Positions 29,189 to 38,685 of a DNA stretch of 64,000 nt are shown here, one piece after another. The DNA is taken from NCBI GenBank assembly GCA_036386415.1, contig DASVVT010000064.1, positions 62,001-126,000 on the forward strand, in the 5' to 3' direction. The translations under genes were made by a program, and so were the position numbers. Under the pieces are notes generated by a model that saw only the letters and a program-made list of their open reading frames with translations, had not been told where the DNA came from and did no database searches. Source of the DNA: DASVVT01 sp036386415 (lineage in GTDB: Bacteria > Acidobacteriota > Blastocatellia > Pyrinomonadales > Pyrinomonadaceae). Position 1 is the stretch's first letter. Every line of letters starts with the position of its first letter.

Positions 29189-29416
29189 TATCAGAAGCTG
29201 TTTGAGAAGTCCCGTAGGGACTTGATGACAATAGCCCAGTGCTTCAGCTCTGGGAATAAGTTGCCGAACATAATAGAGAGTCCCGTAGGGACGGCTGAAA
29301 CTTTCATTCAGCCGTCCCTACGGGACTCACACTGTTTGTCGTGACGTTTCCCAGCCATCAATGGCTGAGCTATGATCGCTCAGTCCCTACGGGACTTTTC
29401 AAACAACTTCTCAGCA
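29189..29416. mobile_element. R5 MITE-like element, full copy
   Basis: About 228 bp. Imperfect terminal inverted repeats of about 33 bp (TCAGAAGCTGTTTGAGAAG at the left, CTTTTCAAACAACTTCTCAG at the right), each enclosing GTCCCGTAGGGAC or its complement. A second, internal inverted repeat (29278-29328) carries the same motif around CTGAAACTTTCATTCAG. No ORF. A partial copy is at 50243-50298. Confidence 0.85.
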
Positions 29417-29441
29417 GAGAAGGCATGCCGAGCAGGCTAGG

Positions 29442-30572
29442 CTACATACAAAAACGTTCTATCGCGCGCGACAGGATTCGTGCGCACTCATGAAGCTCCT
29501 GGACTGGCACGTACTCTCCCGTGCGATGTGCCTCGCGTATGTTGCCCGGCCCGATGACGACAGCCTGAGCGCCAAGCTCCGTCATCTGCGGCGCTTCCGT
29601 GCCGAAGGCGACCGTGCCGGACATCTTTCCGGTCGCCTCCTCAAGGAACCGCACGAGCGGGGACTCAGCAGGCGTCTCCATCCCCTGGTCGATGCGCGTG
29701 ACCTCTATCTCACAGTCGTAATCCTGGTCTTGCCCGCGCTCGTCTTCGACCGCCGCGCGAACCAGATCGAGCACACGCTCGGCCTTTTGTCCGGGCACGG
29801 GTCGCCATTCAAGCGTGAAGCGGCACTCGCCCGCGAGGATGTTCTTCGCCGTTCCGCCCTTGATGAGGCCGACATTCAGAGTCGTGTGTGGCGGGTCGAA
29901 CGCCCTGTGCTCTTCTGCCTTGAGCCCTTCGGCGATCTGCTCGATCCTACTTATCAGGCGCGACGCGCGAAAGATGGCCGAAGCGCCGAGCGCCGGATAC
30001 GCGCTATGCCCTTCGCGCCCGCCGACCGTGATCTCCGCCAGGCAATAGCCCTTGCCCGCGCGCATCGGCTGCAAAGAGGTTGGCTCGCCGACGATGCTAT
30101 AGCGCGGACGCACTGCTCGCTCATCAGCCAGGTGCTTCGCGCCAAGGCAGCCCACCTCTTCGTCAGCCGTAAAACAGAGCGCCAGAGGACGGCGCAGACT
30201 GGTTATATCAATCCCCTCAGTGGCCGTGAGCGCGGCGGCGATGAAGCCTTTAGTATCACACGCGCCGCGCCCGTAGAGCTTTCCATCGCGCCCCGTCAAA
30301 CGCAAAGCTTCTGACCATGAAGGATCGAAAGGCACTGTATCGGTGTGCCCGACGAGCGCCAGCTCAACCTCCGTTGCCGATGAATCCGCTGCTCCAATCA
30401 GGGCGACCATGTTCACTTTCTCGACGCCGCTGCGGTCTGTATATGGAAAATGCCGGACGCGAAAGCCTGCGGCGCGTGCGCGTGCGCCGAGAAAGCTAAT
30501 AATTGCTTCGTTTGAACGCGAAGACGTTGAATCAATCGCTACCAGTTCAGCTAGTGTCTCTTCAACCCTCAT
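29442..30572 (-). CDS. argE: Acetylornithine deacetylase
   Basis: 376 residues, M20 peptidase family, close to the usual ArgE length. Motifs: LVGHTDTVPFD (first metal His and Asp), GRGACDTKGFIAAAL, FTADEEVGCLGAKHL (catalytic Glu pair), IVGEPTSLQPMRAGKGY, GREGHSAYP (dimerisation-domain His), and FGTEAPQMTELGA near the end. ArgE removes acetyl from N-acetylornithine in arginine synthesis. It starts 8 nt after hsdM; its AGGTGA ribosome site overlaps the hsdM stop codon, so it is probably translated from the hsd transcript. Other M20 amidases are possible, but ArgE fits best. Confidence 0.88.
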   Translation of the reverse strand: MRVEETLAELVAIDSTSSRSNEAIISFLGARARAAGFRVRHFPYTDRSGVEKVNMVALIGAADSSATEVELALVGHTDTVPFDPSWSEALRLTGRDGKLYGRGACDTKGFIAAALTATEGIDITSLRRPLALCFTADEEVGCLGAKHLADERAVRPRYSIVGEPTSLQPMRAGKGYCLAEITVGGREGHSAYPALGASAIFRASRLISRIEQIAEGLKAEEHRAFDPPHTTLNVGLIKGGTAKNILAGECRFTLEWRPVPGQKAERVLDLVRAAVEDERGQDQDYDCEIEVTRIDQGMETPAESPLVRFLEEATGKMSGTVAFGTEAPQMTELGAQAVVIGPGNIREAHRTGEYVPVQELHECARILSRAIERFCM

Positions 30573-30580
30573 TGACTATT

Positions 30581-32383
30581 TCACCTGAATGAGACAGCCG
30601 CATTTCGCAGAGCGGCTAAAGCCTCAGATACTTCACGGCCTTTCGCTTCAATAAAATCAAGTAACTCTTCCGGCGTGCGTGTATCCTCAATACTCTTAGC
30701 ATGAGGATTGACTGCTTTAAGGTCGTAAACCGCGTCTTCAATTGCTTGCGCTTTGTTCGTCAATTCGCGCGCTTCCGTCTCAAGGGTTGAAACCGTGATT
30801 GAGAGTTCAGCAATTTTCGCCTGAGCATTAGGTGTGTTCTGTTTCTTCAGGTCTTTGATTTGAGTGCGCAGTTCGTTCGCTTCGGCAGTGAGCGGTTGTG
30901 CCTTTTCGCGTAGCGGGTCGGCTTGCCGCTTTGCCTCTTGGCGGCGGGCTGTAATGTCCACCGTCCAGCTTCGCTCACTGTCGGCGCGTTCGGGTAGTAG
31001 CCGGAAGAAGTCAGTAAACTTGTCGAGCGTGAAAGGTAATTTCTTGCCTACCTTGATGTCTGACAGGTCGTAGTACCAAATCTTTTCGGTTGGCTTGCCT
31101 TTGATGAAGAACAGCAAATTTGTTTTGACGCCTGCGCCTGCGGCTGTGAAAACTCCGCCCGGCAGACTCACGATGCAATAAAGGTCGCAATCATCTAACA
31201 GCTTACGCTTGGTTTGGACGAACGCGGTTTCGTTTGTGCGGAACAACACGCCTTCATCTATGACCATGCCGCAACGCCCGCCGTCTGGTCGCAGATGGTC
31301 AATGATGTATTGAAGAAAGAGAACCTGTGTCGCGCCCGTCTTATAGGCAAAGTCTGTTTGAGCTGCTTTGCCTTCTTTTCCGCCGAAAGGCGGGTTCATC
31401 ATAATTACGTCAAAGAACGGCGGCGCACCTTCAAACAGTCCGGCGTAAGTCTGCTGTCCGGTGAGCGTGTTGCCGTGCCAGATGTGTGGTTCATCTATGC
31501 CGTGCAGAATCATGTTCGCCAGGCCAATCGGATAGATGATGTTGTCCTTCTCGCGCCCGTAGAATGTGCGATGCTTGAGCGTACTCAACTGTTCAGGTGA
31601 CGGGTTCTTATCCTTCATGTAGTCGAAGGCTTGCGCGAGGAATCCGCCAGTACCAGCCGCAGGGTCAAAGATTGTTTCGCCGATTTGCGGGTTTATAACT
31701 TTGACCATCGCGCGGATAATCTCGCGCGGCGTGAAGAACTGCCCGCCGTCGTTGCCCTTCTCGCCCATCTTGAGCAGCAAGCCTTCAAAGACTTGCGAGA
31801 GCGGGAAGACGTGCGTTGTGTCTATGTTCTGCTCGCTGATTTCATGCACCTTGTCCAGCACATCAAGCAGGTTCTTTTCCGTGTCAACGCGGGTGCGCTC
31901 CACGCCTGACATGATTTCGCCGATAACTTTCTGGCGTGGGCTGGCATTCGGATGCTTTACGGGGTCGCTGAATGAGCGTAGGTGTGGCAAGAGCTCGTTG
32001 TTGACGAAGTTGATGAAGCCGTTGAACTCCTGTCCCTCTTGCAGTTCTTTGCGCTTCCAGCCTTGCGGCTTGTCCCCGGAAGCATTGATAAGAGGCGGCG
32101 CATTATCGTCGTAAGGCGCAGCCCAATCGCGCCAACGGTAAGGAGATTGAAGCGACGGCGCGAACGCAGAGCCGATAACTTCGGCTTCTTCGGCTTCTAT
32201 TTGCTCGCGCTCGTCAAGGATACGCAGGAAGAGAATCCAAGACAGTTCCGGTACATACTGCAATGCGCCCGCAAGGTTTGAGCGGCGCAGGATGTTGCAG
32301 ATGTTCCAGACCGCAGCGTTGACGGATTGCTGCGTGTTGAGGACTTTGCCGTTACCGTTACTATTCTTCTTCTGTTTGACCAC
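30581..32383 (-). CDS. hsdM: Type I restriction-modification methyltransferase subunit
   Basis: 600 residues. Starts at a GTG overlapping the last base of the hsdS stop. An N-terminal HsdM helical domain (SVNAAVWNICNILRRSN..YVPELSWILFLRIL), then motif I (FDPAAGTGGFLAQAF) and motif IV NPPFGGKEG of N6-adenine methylases. A predicted coiled coil (about 480-550; EANELRTQIKDLKKQN) near the C-terminus contacts HsdS. HsdM transfers methyl from SAM to adenine. All key motifs are intact. Confidence 0.95.
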   Translation of the reverse strand: MVKQKKNSNGNGKVLNTQQSVNAAVWNICNILRRSNLAGALQYVPELSWILFLRILDEREQIEAEEAEVIGSAFAPSLQSPYRWRDWAAPYDDNAPPLINASGDKPQGWKRKELQEGQEFNGFINFVNNELLPHLRSFSDPVKHPNASPRQKVIGEIMSGVERTRVDTEKNLLDVLDKVHEISEQNIDTTHVFPLSQVFEGLLLKMGEKGNDGGQFFTPREIIRAMVKVINPQIGETIFDPAAGTGGFLAQAFDYMKDKNPSPEQLSTLKHRTFYGREKDNIIYPIGLANMILHGIDEPHIWHGNTLTGQQTYAGLFEGAPPFFDVIMMNPPFGGKEGKAAQTDFAYKTGATQVLFLQYIIDHLRPDGGRCGMVIDEGVLFRTNETAFVQTKRKLLDDCDLYCIVSLPGGVFTAAGAGVKTNLLFFIKGKPTEKIWYYDLSDIKVGKKLPFTLDKFTDFFRLLPERADSERSWTVDITARRQEAKRQADPLREKAQPLTAEANELRTQIKDLKKQNTPNAQAKIAELSITVSTLETEARELTNKAQAIEDAVYDLKAVNPHAKSIEDTRTPEELLDFIEAKGREVSEALAALRNAAVSFR

Positions 32384-33657
32384 TAAAGTTTTCCGGTGAA
32401 CGCTTGCCGCAATAATGCGGCGGGTAGTTTGTTGATTGAATCTAGTTGGTCTTGCAATCTCTTGCGTACCCGCTCTGTCGCTATTAACCGCTCTGTAACC
32501 GTCTTTACAATATCCCTCTGTTCTCCGAGTGGTGGAAGTGGTGCTTGCTGGCGGTTGAGCACTTCGCCGTTCAAGTTAGGTTGATTGCCGCCGCGCCCTT
32601 CCGTCTCACGCCTAAGACGAGAATAGTTGTGACGAAACCAAAGTTGTAGATATTGTGAATCAAATTCATCAGGATTAGGAAGTATTGCGAAACAAGCCTG
32701 ATTAGTTGTAGCTGGCTTTGTAAGCAAACCTGTTCGCCCGCGTGTCTGACCTTGCCCGTACATGGCTATCAACAATGTGTCGGCAGGCAAAATTTTGATT
32801 GAACATTCTCGTAATGCTGTCTCGCTTACGTGTTCCTCCGTATCGCTGATAAAGCCATCTCGGAGTTCCCCTGTCTTTACCCACGGAATAACCCCGATGT
32901 AATAATCTGCTCTTGTTCGTGATGGAGTTGAACCGCTATAGGTTTGGGCAAATTCATCAATGCGTTTCTTCCGCCATTGCTCCGCTTTTGGACTTTCAAA
33001 GACTTCGCGCAAATAAGCGGCGGGCAAATCTTTCGCGGCGTTCAACTGCGCTTCGGCGGCATCACGCGCCCGCTCTACTGCTGCCATTTGTTCATTAAGA
33101 ATTGCCGCGATCCGCTTTTGTTCTGGAAGCGGCGGCAAGGGTATTAAGAAAGATTGCACTTGTTGCAGATTCAAATTCTGAATTATTCCGCCTGCCCTCA
33201 AATCTGTTAATGAGCGCAAAACTTGCTGGCTCTGGCAGGCAAAACAAGCATACTCAACATCCACTATCTTAGGATTCAAGCGAGCAAATGCAACTGCTTG
33301 ATTACAATTAAGCGGCGGCGAATCGTTGGGAACATATCCAACACGACCTAGCGTGCCTGCAATTGTTATCAACAAGTCACCGGAGAGAAGTTGAGAGCGC
33401 GAGAGGATTTCGTGAGTTTCGTTAGAAATATGGTAGGCAACTTGTGTTACATCTACTACCCCACCATTAATATCTTCAGCCCGAAGAAACGGAACACCTG
33501 AAGTCGTAAAAGCATAGCCTAATGTTGTTGGGGTCGTGCCTTTACTTATAACTTCGCTCATGTCACCTAAGCGCATCCATCGCCAGCCATGCGGTAAAGG
33601 CGCAGCCTCAAAAGATGCCTGCGAAGTCTCCACGATAGTTGAAGCGGTTTGGCTCAC
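32383..33657 (-). CDS. hsdS: Type I restriction-modification specificity subunit
   Basis: 424 residues. Two target-recognition domains: first about 20-200 (PHGWRWMRLGDMSEVISKGTTP; PLPPLPEQKRIAAIL at the end), second about 230-410 (ending PLPPLGEQRDIVKTVTERL). Each is followed by a coiled-coil spacer, as in canonical HsdS. It sets the bipartite DNA target; the target cannot be read from the sequence. It starts at a GTG that overlaps the hsdR stop (GTGA). Confidence 0.94.
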   Translation of the reverse strand: MSQTASTIVETSQASFEAAPLPHGWRWMRLGDMSEVISKGTTPTTLGYAFTTSGVPFLRAEDINGGVVDVTQVAYHISNETHEILSRSQLLSGDLLITIAGTLGRVGYVPNDSPPLNCNQAVAFARLNPKIVDVEYACFACQSQQVLRSLTDLRAGGIIQNLNLQQVQSFLIPLPPLPEQKRIAAILNEQMAAVERARDAAEAQLNAAKDLPAAYLREVFESPKAEQWRKKRIDEFAQTYSGSTPSRTRADYYIGVIPWVKTGELRDGFISDTEEHVSETALRECSIKILPADTLLIAMYGQGQTRGRTGLLTKPATTNQACFAILPNPDEFDSQYLQLWFRHNYSRLRRETEGRGGNQPNLNGEVLNRQQAPLPPLGEQRDIVKTVTERLIATERVRKRLQDQLDSINKLPAALLRQAFTGKL

Positions 33658-36026
33658 GCCGCAAATATCCTTTCCTTAGTCTCGTTCAATACTTCTCTCG
33701 CTGGTCGTTCAAGTGCCTTGAGCGCGTTCAATCCTCCAGCGTTCTTCACTTCCGGCGTTCGCAATAGTTGGTCGCTTTCCAACCCTTCCGTGCCACCACG
33801 CGCAAACTGCGCCGCGATTGCCTGCACCGTCTTGGCTGTTGCTGGCGGCATCTGTCCGAGCCAGTCCGCTTGCTTGTAACTGAAAGACTCCGCGCGCTCA
33901 AGCCGCGTGTGCGGACTCATCCCGTAGCCAACATCAGCCAGCACGTCGTAAAGGTCGTAATCTTCCATTTCCTCAACCGCGCGCAGAGCTTTCGGCGAAT
34001 ATGGGCGCACATGCTCCATCAGTTTATTACGCTCGTCCGGCACAATCCACTTCGCTCGAAACTCGTCTAGCGTCTCTGCCTGCTCGATAAGGCGAGCCGC
34101 GAGACGTTGCCTGTATTCTTCCGCCGGAATCGGCATTGCCTTGCCCTCAACACTGGCGACGATGAAGCGCCCCGCATCCGTTACCTGTACGCTGATGCCT
34201 TCTTCGATTTCGGCAATAGGCGGCGGCGGTGGCGGGTCAACTGTTATGTCTGGTCGCTCTGTCGGCGCAGATCGCAGCCGCGTCTTGAACTCCTCTCCGA
34301 AAAGCCTTGTCGCGTCCGTGTAATCGTAAACGCGAAACATTAGCTTGCCAGTCGCAGGGTCTAAGCGCGTCCCACGCCCGACCATCTGGTAAAAGGCAAT
34401 CGGCGATTTGACGTAACGGAAGAAAACGATGTTCCGCACATTCGGCACGTCAACGCCCGTCGTCAATAGGTCAACCGTTGTAGCGATGAAGTGATGCCGC
34501 GTCCCACCTTTCAGGTCAGCAATGTAATCACCACCTTGCACAGAGGCCGTACATTTGAAAGCGTAATGGTCAACGGGCGCACGGTTGTTCTCTCGACACC
34601 ACTTAGCATAAAGATTGTTCAAGGCAATCGCCACTTCGTCAGCATGGCTATCGCGTACGCAAAAGATAATTGTCTTCTGTTCAGGCGTACCAGTTGCGAC
34701 AAGCTGGCTGAACAAATCTTGCGCCATGACGCGCACGCGCTCTTTAATTATGATTGAACTCTCAAAGCTGCTCGCCGCATATCGCTTGCGTAATTCATCA
34801 GCACTAAGCGGCTCGCCTGTGTTCGCATCAACTAACCTCGCACCTTCAAGGTCTTCAGCCTGCAAGCCTGTCTCGCGCTCTGTCTTAGACTTCGCATTGA
34901 TGAAAAGGTCGCGGCGGATAATCTCACAAGCCGCAAGGTATCCATCTTCGATGCCCTGCGCCATGTCATACTCATAAATTGGTAAGCCGAAATGACGGAT
35001 GTTGTCCGCGCTTATCTCTGCATCTTTATCATCCTGTGCGCTGCCCGAAGTAATAAGCAGTTGGCGCGGTGTGGCTGTCAGTCCGATTTGCACGGCATCA
35101 GGATTGCGCTTTAACACCTGCGACCACTTGCCCCATGCTGAGCGATGGCACTCATCAATGACGATATGCGAGAAGTAGTTTTCGGGATAATGGCGCAGCA
35201 GAAAACTTGCGTCCGCTTCGTCGCTCTCGACTCCAAGCGTTTGATAAGTCGCAATCAGGATGCGCGCGTTCTTCTGTGCATTGCTTGATGAGACAGCGGC
35301 TGCATTCGCGCCAAAGACGTTTTGCAGCGCACCTGTCGCCTGAGTCCGCAACTCATCACGGTCGCAGATGAACAAAGCCTTCCGCATCTGTCCCGCGTCG
35401 GCTATGCGCTTGAGAAGATGAACGGCAATGAAAGTCTTGCCCGCACCCGTCGCCAGTGTTAGCAAGGCGCGTTTTTCGCCACGCGCCAACTTCTCTAAAA
35501 CGGCTCTGATTGCTGCATCCTGATAGTAACGCCGCGTCGCTTCGCCAGCAGGATAAGATTTGAGTAGAGGTTTTGCAGCTTCATCCTCAAGATTGAACTG
35601 GACGTGCTGTTCGTAGCGCGCGCGCAGTTCGGCGGGCGTGGGAAACGCCGACATTGGGCGTTTGGCGCTCGTCAGCTTCGTGAGTGCGTCGTACTCGACA
35701 AACTGATGTCCGTTAGTAGCGAACACGAAAGGCACATTGAGCCGCTTTGCGTCGGCGTAAAGCTTCGCCTGTTCGAGTCCGTGCGCGGGCGCATAGCCTT
35801 CGGCTTTCGCTTCAATTAAAGCTACGGCGACGGGCTGCGGATTGTCTCCAACCTTAACGCGCAACGTGTAATCCGCTCGTCCCTTGCCGCGCCTGCGCGC
35901 CCTATCGTCAACAATCTCGATTGCTCCAGCTGTCTCTTCACGCTTGATGAGGTCTTCCGTCCACCCACGCGCATGTAGCGCAGGGTCTATCAATTTCGCT
36001 CGGGTATCGGATTCGTTCATTGACAT
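33654..36026 (-). CDS. hsdR: Type I restriction endonuclease subunit
   Basis: 790 residues. An N-terminal nuclease domain with GRADYTLRV and ALIEAKAEG (D and ExK). The SF2 translocase has TGAGKT Walker A, DECHRSAWGKW (DEAD-box variant), GLTATPRQL and later motifs GTRLDPATGK. C-terminal helical domain. The length is on the short side for HsdR, of the EcoEI/type IB-like kind. First gene of hsdR-hsdS-hsdM; the overlapping starts indicate one translationally coupled operon. All main motifs are present. Confidence 0.94.
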   Translation of the reverse strand: MSMNESDTRAKLIDPALHARGWTEDLIKREETAGAIEIVDDRARRRGKGRADYTLRVKVGDNPQPVAVALIEAKAEGYAPAHGLEQAKLYADAKRLNVPFVFATNGHQFVEYDALTKLTSAKRPMSAFPTPAELRARYEQHVQFNLEDEAAKPLLKSYPAGEATRRYYQDAAIRAVLEKLARGEKRALLTLATGAGKTFIAVHLLKRIADAGQMRKALFICDRDELRTQATGALQNVFGANAAAVSSSNAQKNARILIATYQTLGVESDEADASFLLRHYPENYFSHIVIDECHRSAWGKWSQVLKRNPDAVQIGLTATPRQLLITSGSAQDDKDAEISADNIRHFGLPIYEYDMAQGIEDGYLAACEIIRRDLFINAKSKTERETGLQAEDLEGARLVDANTGEPLSADELRKRYAASSFESSIIIKERVRVMAQDLFSQLVATGTPEQKTIIFCVRDSHADEVAIALNNLYAKWCRENNRAPVDHYAFKCTASVQGGDYIADLKGGTRHHFIATTVDLLTTGVDVPNVRNIVFFRYVKSPIAFYQMVGRGTRLDPATGKLMFRVYDYTDATRLFGEEFKTRLRSAPTERPDITVDPPPPPPIAEIEEGISVQVTDAGRFIVASVEGKAMPIPAEEYRQRLAARLIEQAETLDEFRAKWIVPDERNKLMEHVRPYSPKALRAVEEMEDYDLYDVLADVGYGMSPHTRLERAESFSYKQADWLGQMPPATAKTVQAIAAQFARGGTEGLESDQLLRTPEVKNAGGLNALKALERPAREVLNETKERIFAA

Positions 36027-36089
36027 GAGACGGATGTTCCAGAGTCAATCTGCCACCTGTTTCTGTTCCCCACTGACCAACGTTTCCCC

Positions 36090-37118
36090 TCAATAGAGAT
36101 TGAAGTTGTATTCAATCATCACGTACTGCGAGACGTAGCTCCCATCTTTGACGGCGGGGATAAATCTCATATTTCTTGCTGCGGCGACCGCGTTTTCAGT
36201 CAGACCATACGGCAAGTTGCTCATCAAGCGAATGTCCGTCACATCTCCTGAGCTGGATAACACGGCTCGCAGTGTGACCGTCCCGCTGATCTGATTTTTT
36301 CTAGCCTCTTCAGTATATCCGGGCTGCGGCTTGGTGACGATGACGGCTTTGTCCGTCACCTCTTTGGTGGTCAGCACCTTCGGTTGCTCGACCGCCTGGT
36401 TTGCCCCACGCTCGGATAATGGAGCGGGCGCTTTGGCGGTCGAAGCGGAGGCGTCCATCCTGGGAAGCTCAGTTATCTCCTGGCCTTTGGTCTTTCCGTC
36501 GAGCGTCAGAGATGAGAGAAAGCGATTGACAGACGGACTATCTATCTTGTCGCTCACGACCTCGAAGATGTAGGCGTGGTCTTTCGCCAGATAGAATTGG
36601 ACGATACCGCCAATGCTCCTTGTCATGCCCGCTTTGACTCGATACTGCTTACCTTTGAAACCGTTGAGAGTCACATCCCGCTCGAAGGCCGCGTTGGGAC
36701 GAAAAATCGGGTACTCTTGAAACTCATTGATAAAGACCTCAAGCGATTCTTGGCGCTTTGGATTATCGAGTGAGAGAACAATGTACACCGTTCCTTCAGC
36801 ATAGGCTGTATATAACCATCCCCCTTTACGCTTCTCAAACATCTTCGGCGGCCTTGATACGGAAAACCTCATCGGGAGTGCGGGCAGCAGCGCCGAGAAC
36901 TCTTCACCGCCGGGGCTATATCTTTCCCAGGTGACAGCCGGTTCGGCTTTGTCTGCGGAAACGTTTTTACCTGCTGCCCCTTGCGCCGTCGGCATCCCGC
37001 TTCGATCCCAGATCGGCGGCGATTGCCCCTGCACGGTCACGACGAAGCATGTAATACAGACGAGACATGCAAGAGATACGATCAGGCGATTGGTCGGAGA
37101 GCACACGTACATAAACAT
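36090..37118 (-). CDS. TonB-family C-terminal protein
   Basis: 342 residues. Signal or anchor helix at about 10-30 (RLIVSLACLVCITCFVVTVQG). The middle domain (about 60-205) is a beta-rich secreted module of unknown role. The C-terminal part, about 260-342, has PQPGYTEEARKNQISGTVTL and GLTENAVAAARNMRFIPAVKDG, the TonB C-terminal fold that contacts outer-membrane receptors. No ExbB/ExbD partner is nearby. It follows hutF by 6 nt on the same strand. It may be a TonB-like carrier domain protein rather than a housekeeping TonB. Confidence 0.85.
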   Translation of the reverse strand: MFMYVCSPTNRLIVSLACLVCITCFVVTVQGQSPPIWDRSGMPTAQGAAGKNVSADKAEPAVTWERYSPGGEEFSALLPALPMRFSVSRPPKMFEKRKGGWLYTAYAEGTVYIVLSLDNPKRQESLEVFINEFQEYPIFRPNAAFERDVTLNGFKGKQYRVKAGMTRSIGGIVQFYLAKDHAYIFEVVSDKIDSPSVNRFLSSLTLDGKTKGQEITELPRMDASASTAKAPAPLSERGANQAVEQPKVLTTKEVTDKAVIVTKPQPGYTEEARKNQISGTVTLRAVLSSSGDVTDIRLMSNLPYGLTENAVAAARNMRFIPAVKDGSYVSQYVMIEYNFNLY

Positions 37119-37124
37119 TTCATC

Positions 37125-38549
37125 TTATCCCCATAATCTACTTTGAAGCGCATTGAACCGCTCGACAATCTCGGATTGCGCGCGATGCCGTCCCTCTTCT
37201 ACTACGACGCGGCCTCCGATGAAGACTTCGCGCACGGCTGTGCGTGCGAGCGAAAAGACGAGACAGGCGAGCAGATCATCCGTTGATGCTCCGGCGATTG
37301 AAGGGTCTTTGAGATCGATGGTGAAAAAATCTGCCGGGTTGTCCGGCTCAAGCGTACCGACAGGAGCGCCTATGCTCTGTGCGCCGTAGAGGGTCGCGCA
37401 GGTGAAGAGACGCGAGGCGAGCGCCCAAGGAGCGGGTGCTGAAGAATCCAACGCTTGAGCAGCCAGGACATTGCGCTCAAGACGCTGTAGGCGCAGGTGA
37501 TATTCAAGCTCGCGTGCGTCCTCCAACAAATCTATCTGCGTGTGGCTGTCCGTGCCAAGCGAGAGCCGCACGCCCGCTTCCAGCAATGCATCTGCGGGCA
37601 CGATGCCGTCGCCGAGGTTTCGCTCCGTCGTCGGGCAGGCGCAGATGCAGGCGCTCGCGCGGGCGAGTAACTGTATCTCTTCGGGCGTGATGTGGATGCC
37701 GTGGACGCCTGTGAAGCGCCTGTTGAGCAGTCCCTCATGGGCGAGAAGCGCGACGGGCGTGCGACCGTGCTCCTCTATGCAGGCTGCGACCTCTGCGGGC
37801 TGCTCTGCGACGTGCATGTGAACGGGCAGCTCATGCTGGTTGGCGTAGTCGGCCACTTCTCGCAGGTAGCCGAGCGGCACGGCGCGCACGCTGTGCGGCG
37901 CAACTCCAACCCACGCCGCTTGCGCGTCTTCCGCACGGACAAGGTCTGCCTTCAACTTCTCCACATTCTGTAAATAGTTCTCCGCCTCCGCCTCTATGAA
38001 ACGGGATTGCCTGGCGTTCGGCTCCACACGGTAACCGGAGCGAGCATAGGCCACGCGCAGCAGAGCAATGCGAAGTCCCACATCGCGCGCGGCGCGCACC
38101 ACTTCCTTCGCCATCAGGTTCGGGTCATCGTAGGGCTCTCCGTCAGGCGCGCGATGAACGTAGTGAAACTCACCGACGGCTGTTATCCCGACAAGGGCCA
38201 TCTCTAAAAAAGCCATGCGCGAGGCGTCGTAAATATCTTCAGGCGAGAGGCGTTTGGCGGCGCTGTACATCATCTCGCGCCAGGTCCAGAAAGTGTCGCC
38301 GGACTTGCCTGCGCGCTGCTCCGTACGCCCGCGTATGACGCGCTGGAAGGCGTGCGAGTGTGCATTGACGAGGCCGGGCAGAAGAGCGCGCCCTTTGAGA
38401 TGCACAACTCTACAGCCCTCGATCTCGCCCGCGCGCGCAATCCGCGTGATACGTCCCCTCTCGTCACACACAAGCGCCAGCCCGCGCTCGAAGCGTTCGC
38501 CCGTGTAAACGAGGTCAGGCAGGAATACTATCTTACCAGTTTCAATCAT
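37125..38549 (-). CDS. hutF: Formimidoylglutamate deiminase
   Basis: 474 residues, amidohydrolase fold. NAHSHAFQRVIRGRTEQ (metal-binding HxH and the HutF-specific RGRTEQ), HMHVAEQPAEVAACIEEHGRTPV, GVHGIHIT, CPTTERNLGDGI and LGTDSHTQIDLLEDARELEYHLRLQ are all characteristic of HutF. The enzyme converts N-formimino-L-glutamate to N-formyl-L-glutamate and ammonia in one branch of histidine degradation. No other hut genes are nearby. Followed on the same strand by the TonB-like gene. Confidence 0.94.
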   Translation of the reverse strand: MIETGKIVFLPDLVYTGERFERGLALVCDERGRITRIARAGEIEGCRVVHLKGRALLPGLVNAHSHAFQRVIRGRTEQRAGKSGDTFWTWREMMYSAAKRLSPEDIYDASRMAFLEMALVGITAVGEFHYVHRAPDGEPYDDPNLMAKEVVRAARDVGLRIALLRVAYARSGYRVEPNARQSRFIEAEAENYLQNVEKLKADLVRAEDAQAAWVGVAPHSVRAVPLGYLREVADYANQHELPVHMHVAEQPAEVAACIEEHGRTPVALLAHEGLLNRRFTGVHGIHITPEEIQLLARASACICACPTTERNLGDGIVPADALLEAGVRLSLGTDSHTQIDLLEDARELEYHLRLQRLERNVLAAQALDSSAPAPWALASRLFTCATLYGAQSIGAPVGTLEPDNPADFFTIDLKDPSIAGASTDDLLACLVFSLARTAVREVFIGGRVVVEEGRHRAQSEIVERFNALQSRLWG

Positions 38550-38554
38550 TCATC

Positions 38555-38650
38555 CCCTTTGCGACCTTTGCGATTACCTTTGCGTCCTTTGCGGTTAAAC
38601 CTCTGCTCTAAACGCAAAGGACGCAAAGGTAATCGCAAAGGTCGCAGAAG
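38555..38650. repeat. R1 palindromic repeat, copy c
   Basis: Arms CCTTTGCGACCTTTGCGATT and complement, with the TTAAAC-type ends inward. It lies between hutF (start 38549) and the DUF885 gene (stop 38686), and is inverted relative to copies a and b. Confidence 0.85.
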
Positions 38651-38685
38651 AACTCATCTTTGCTCAGGAAGCAAGCTTGTCACCG

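Noticed and set aside
29490..30314. A 274-residue plus-strand frame in argE
   Set aside because: Antisense shadow. ArgE motifs are on the minus strand throughout.
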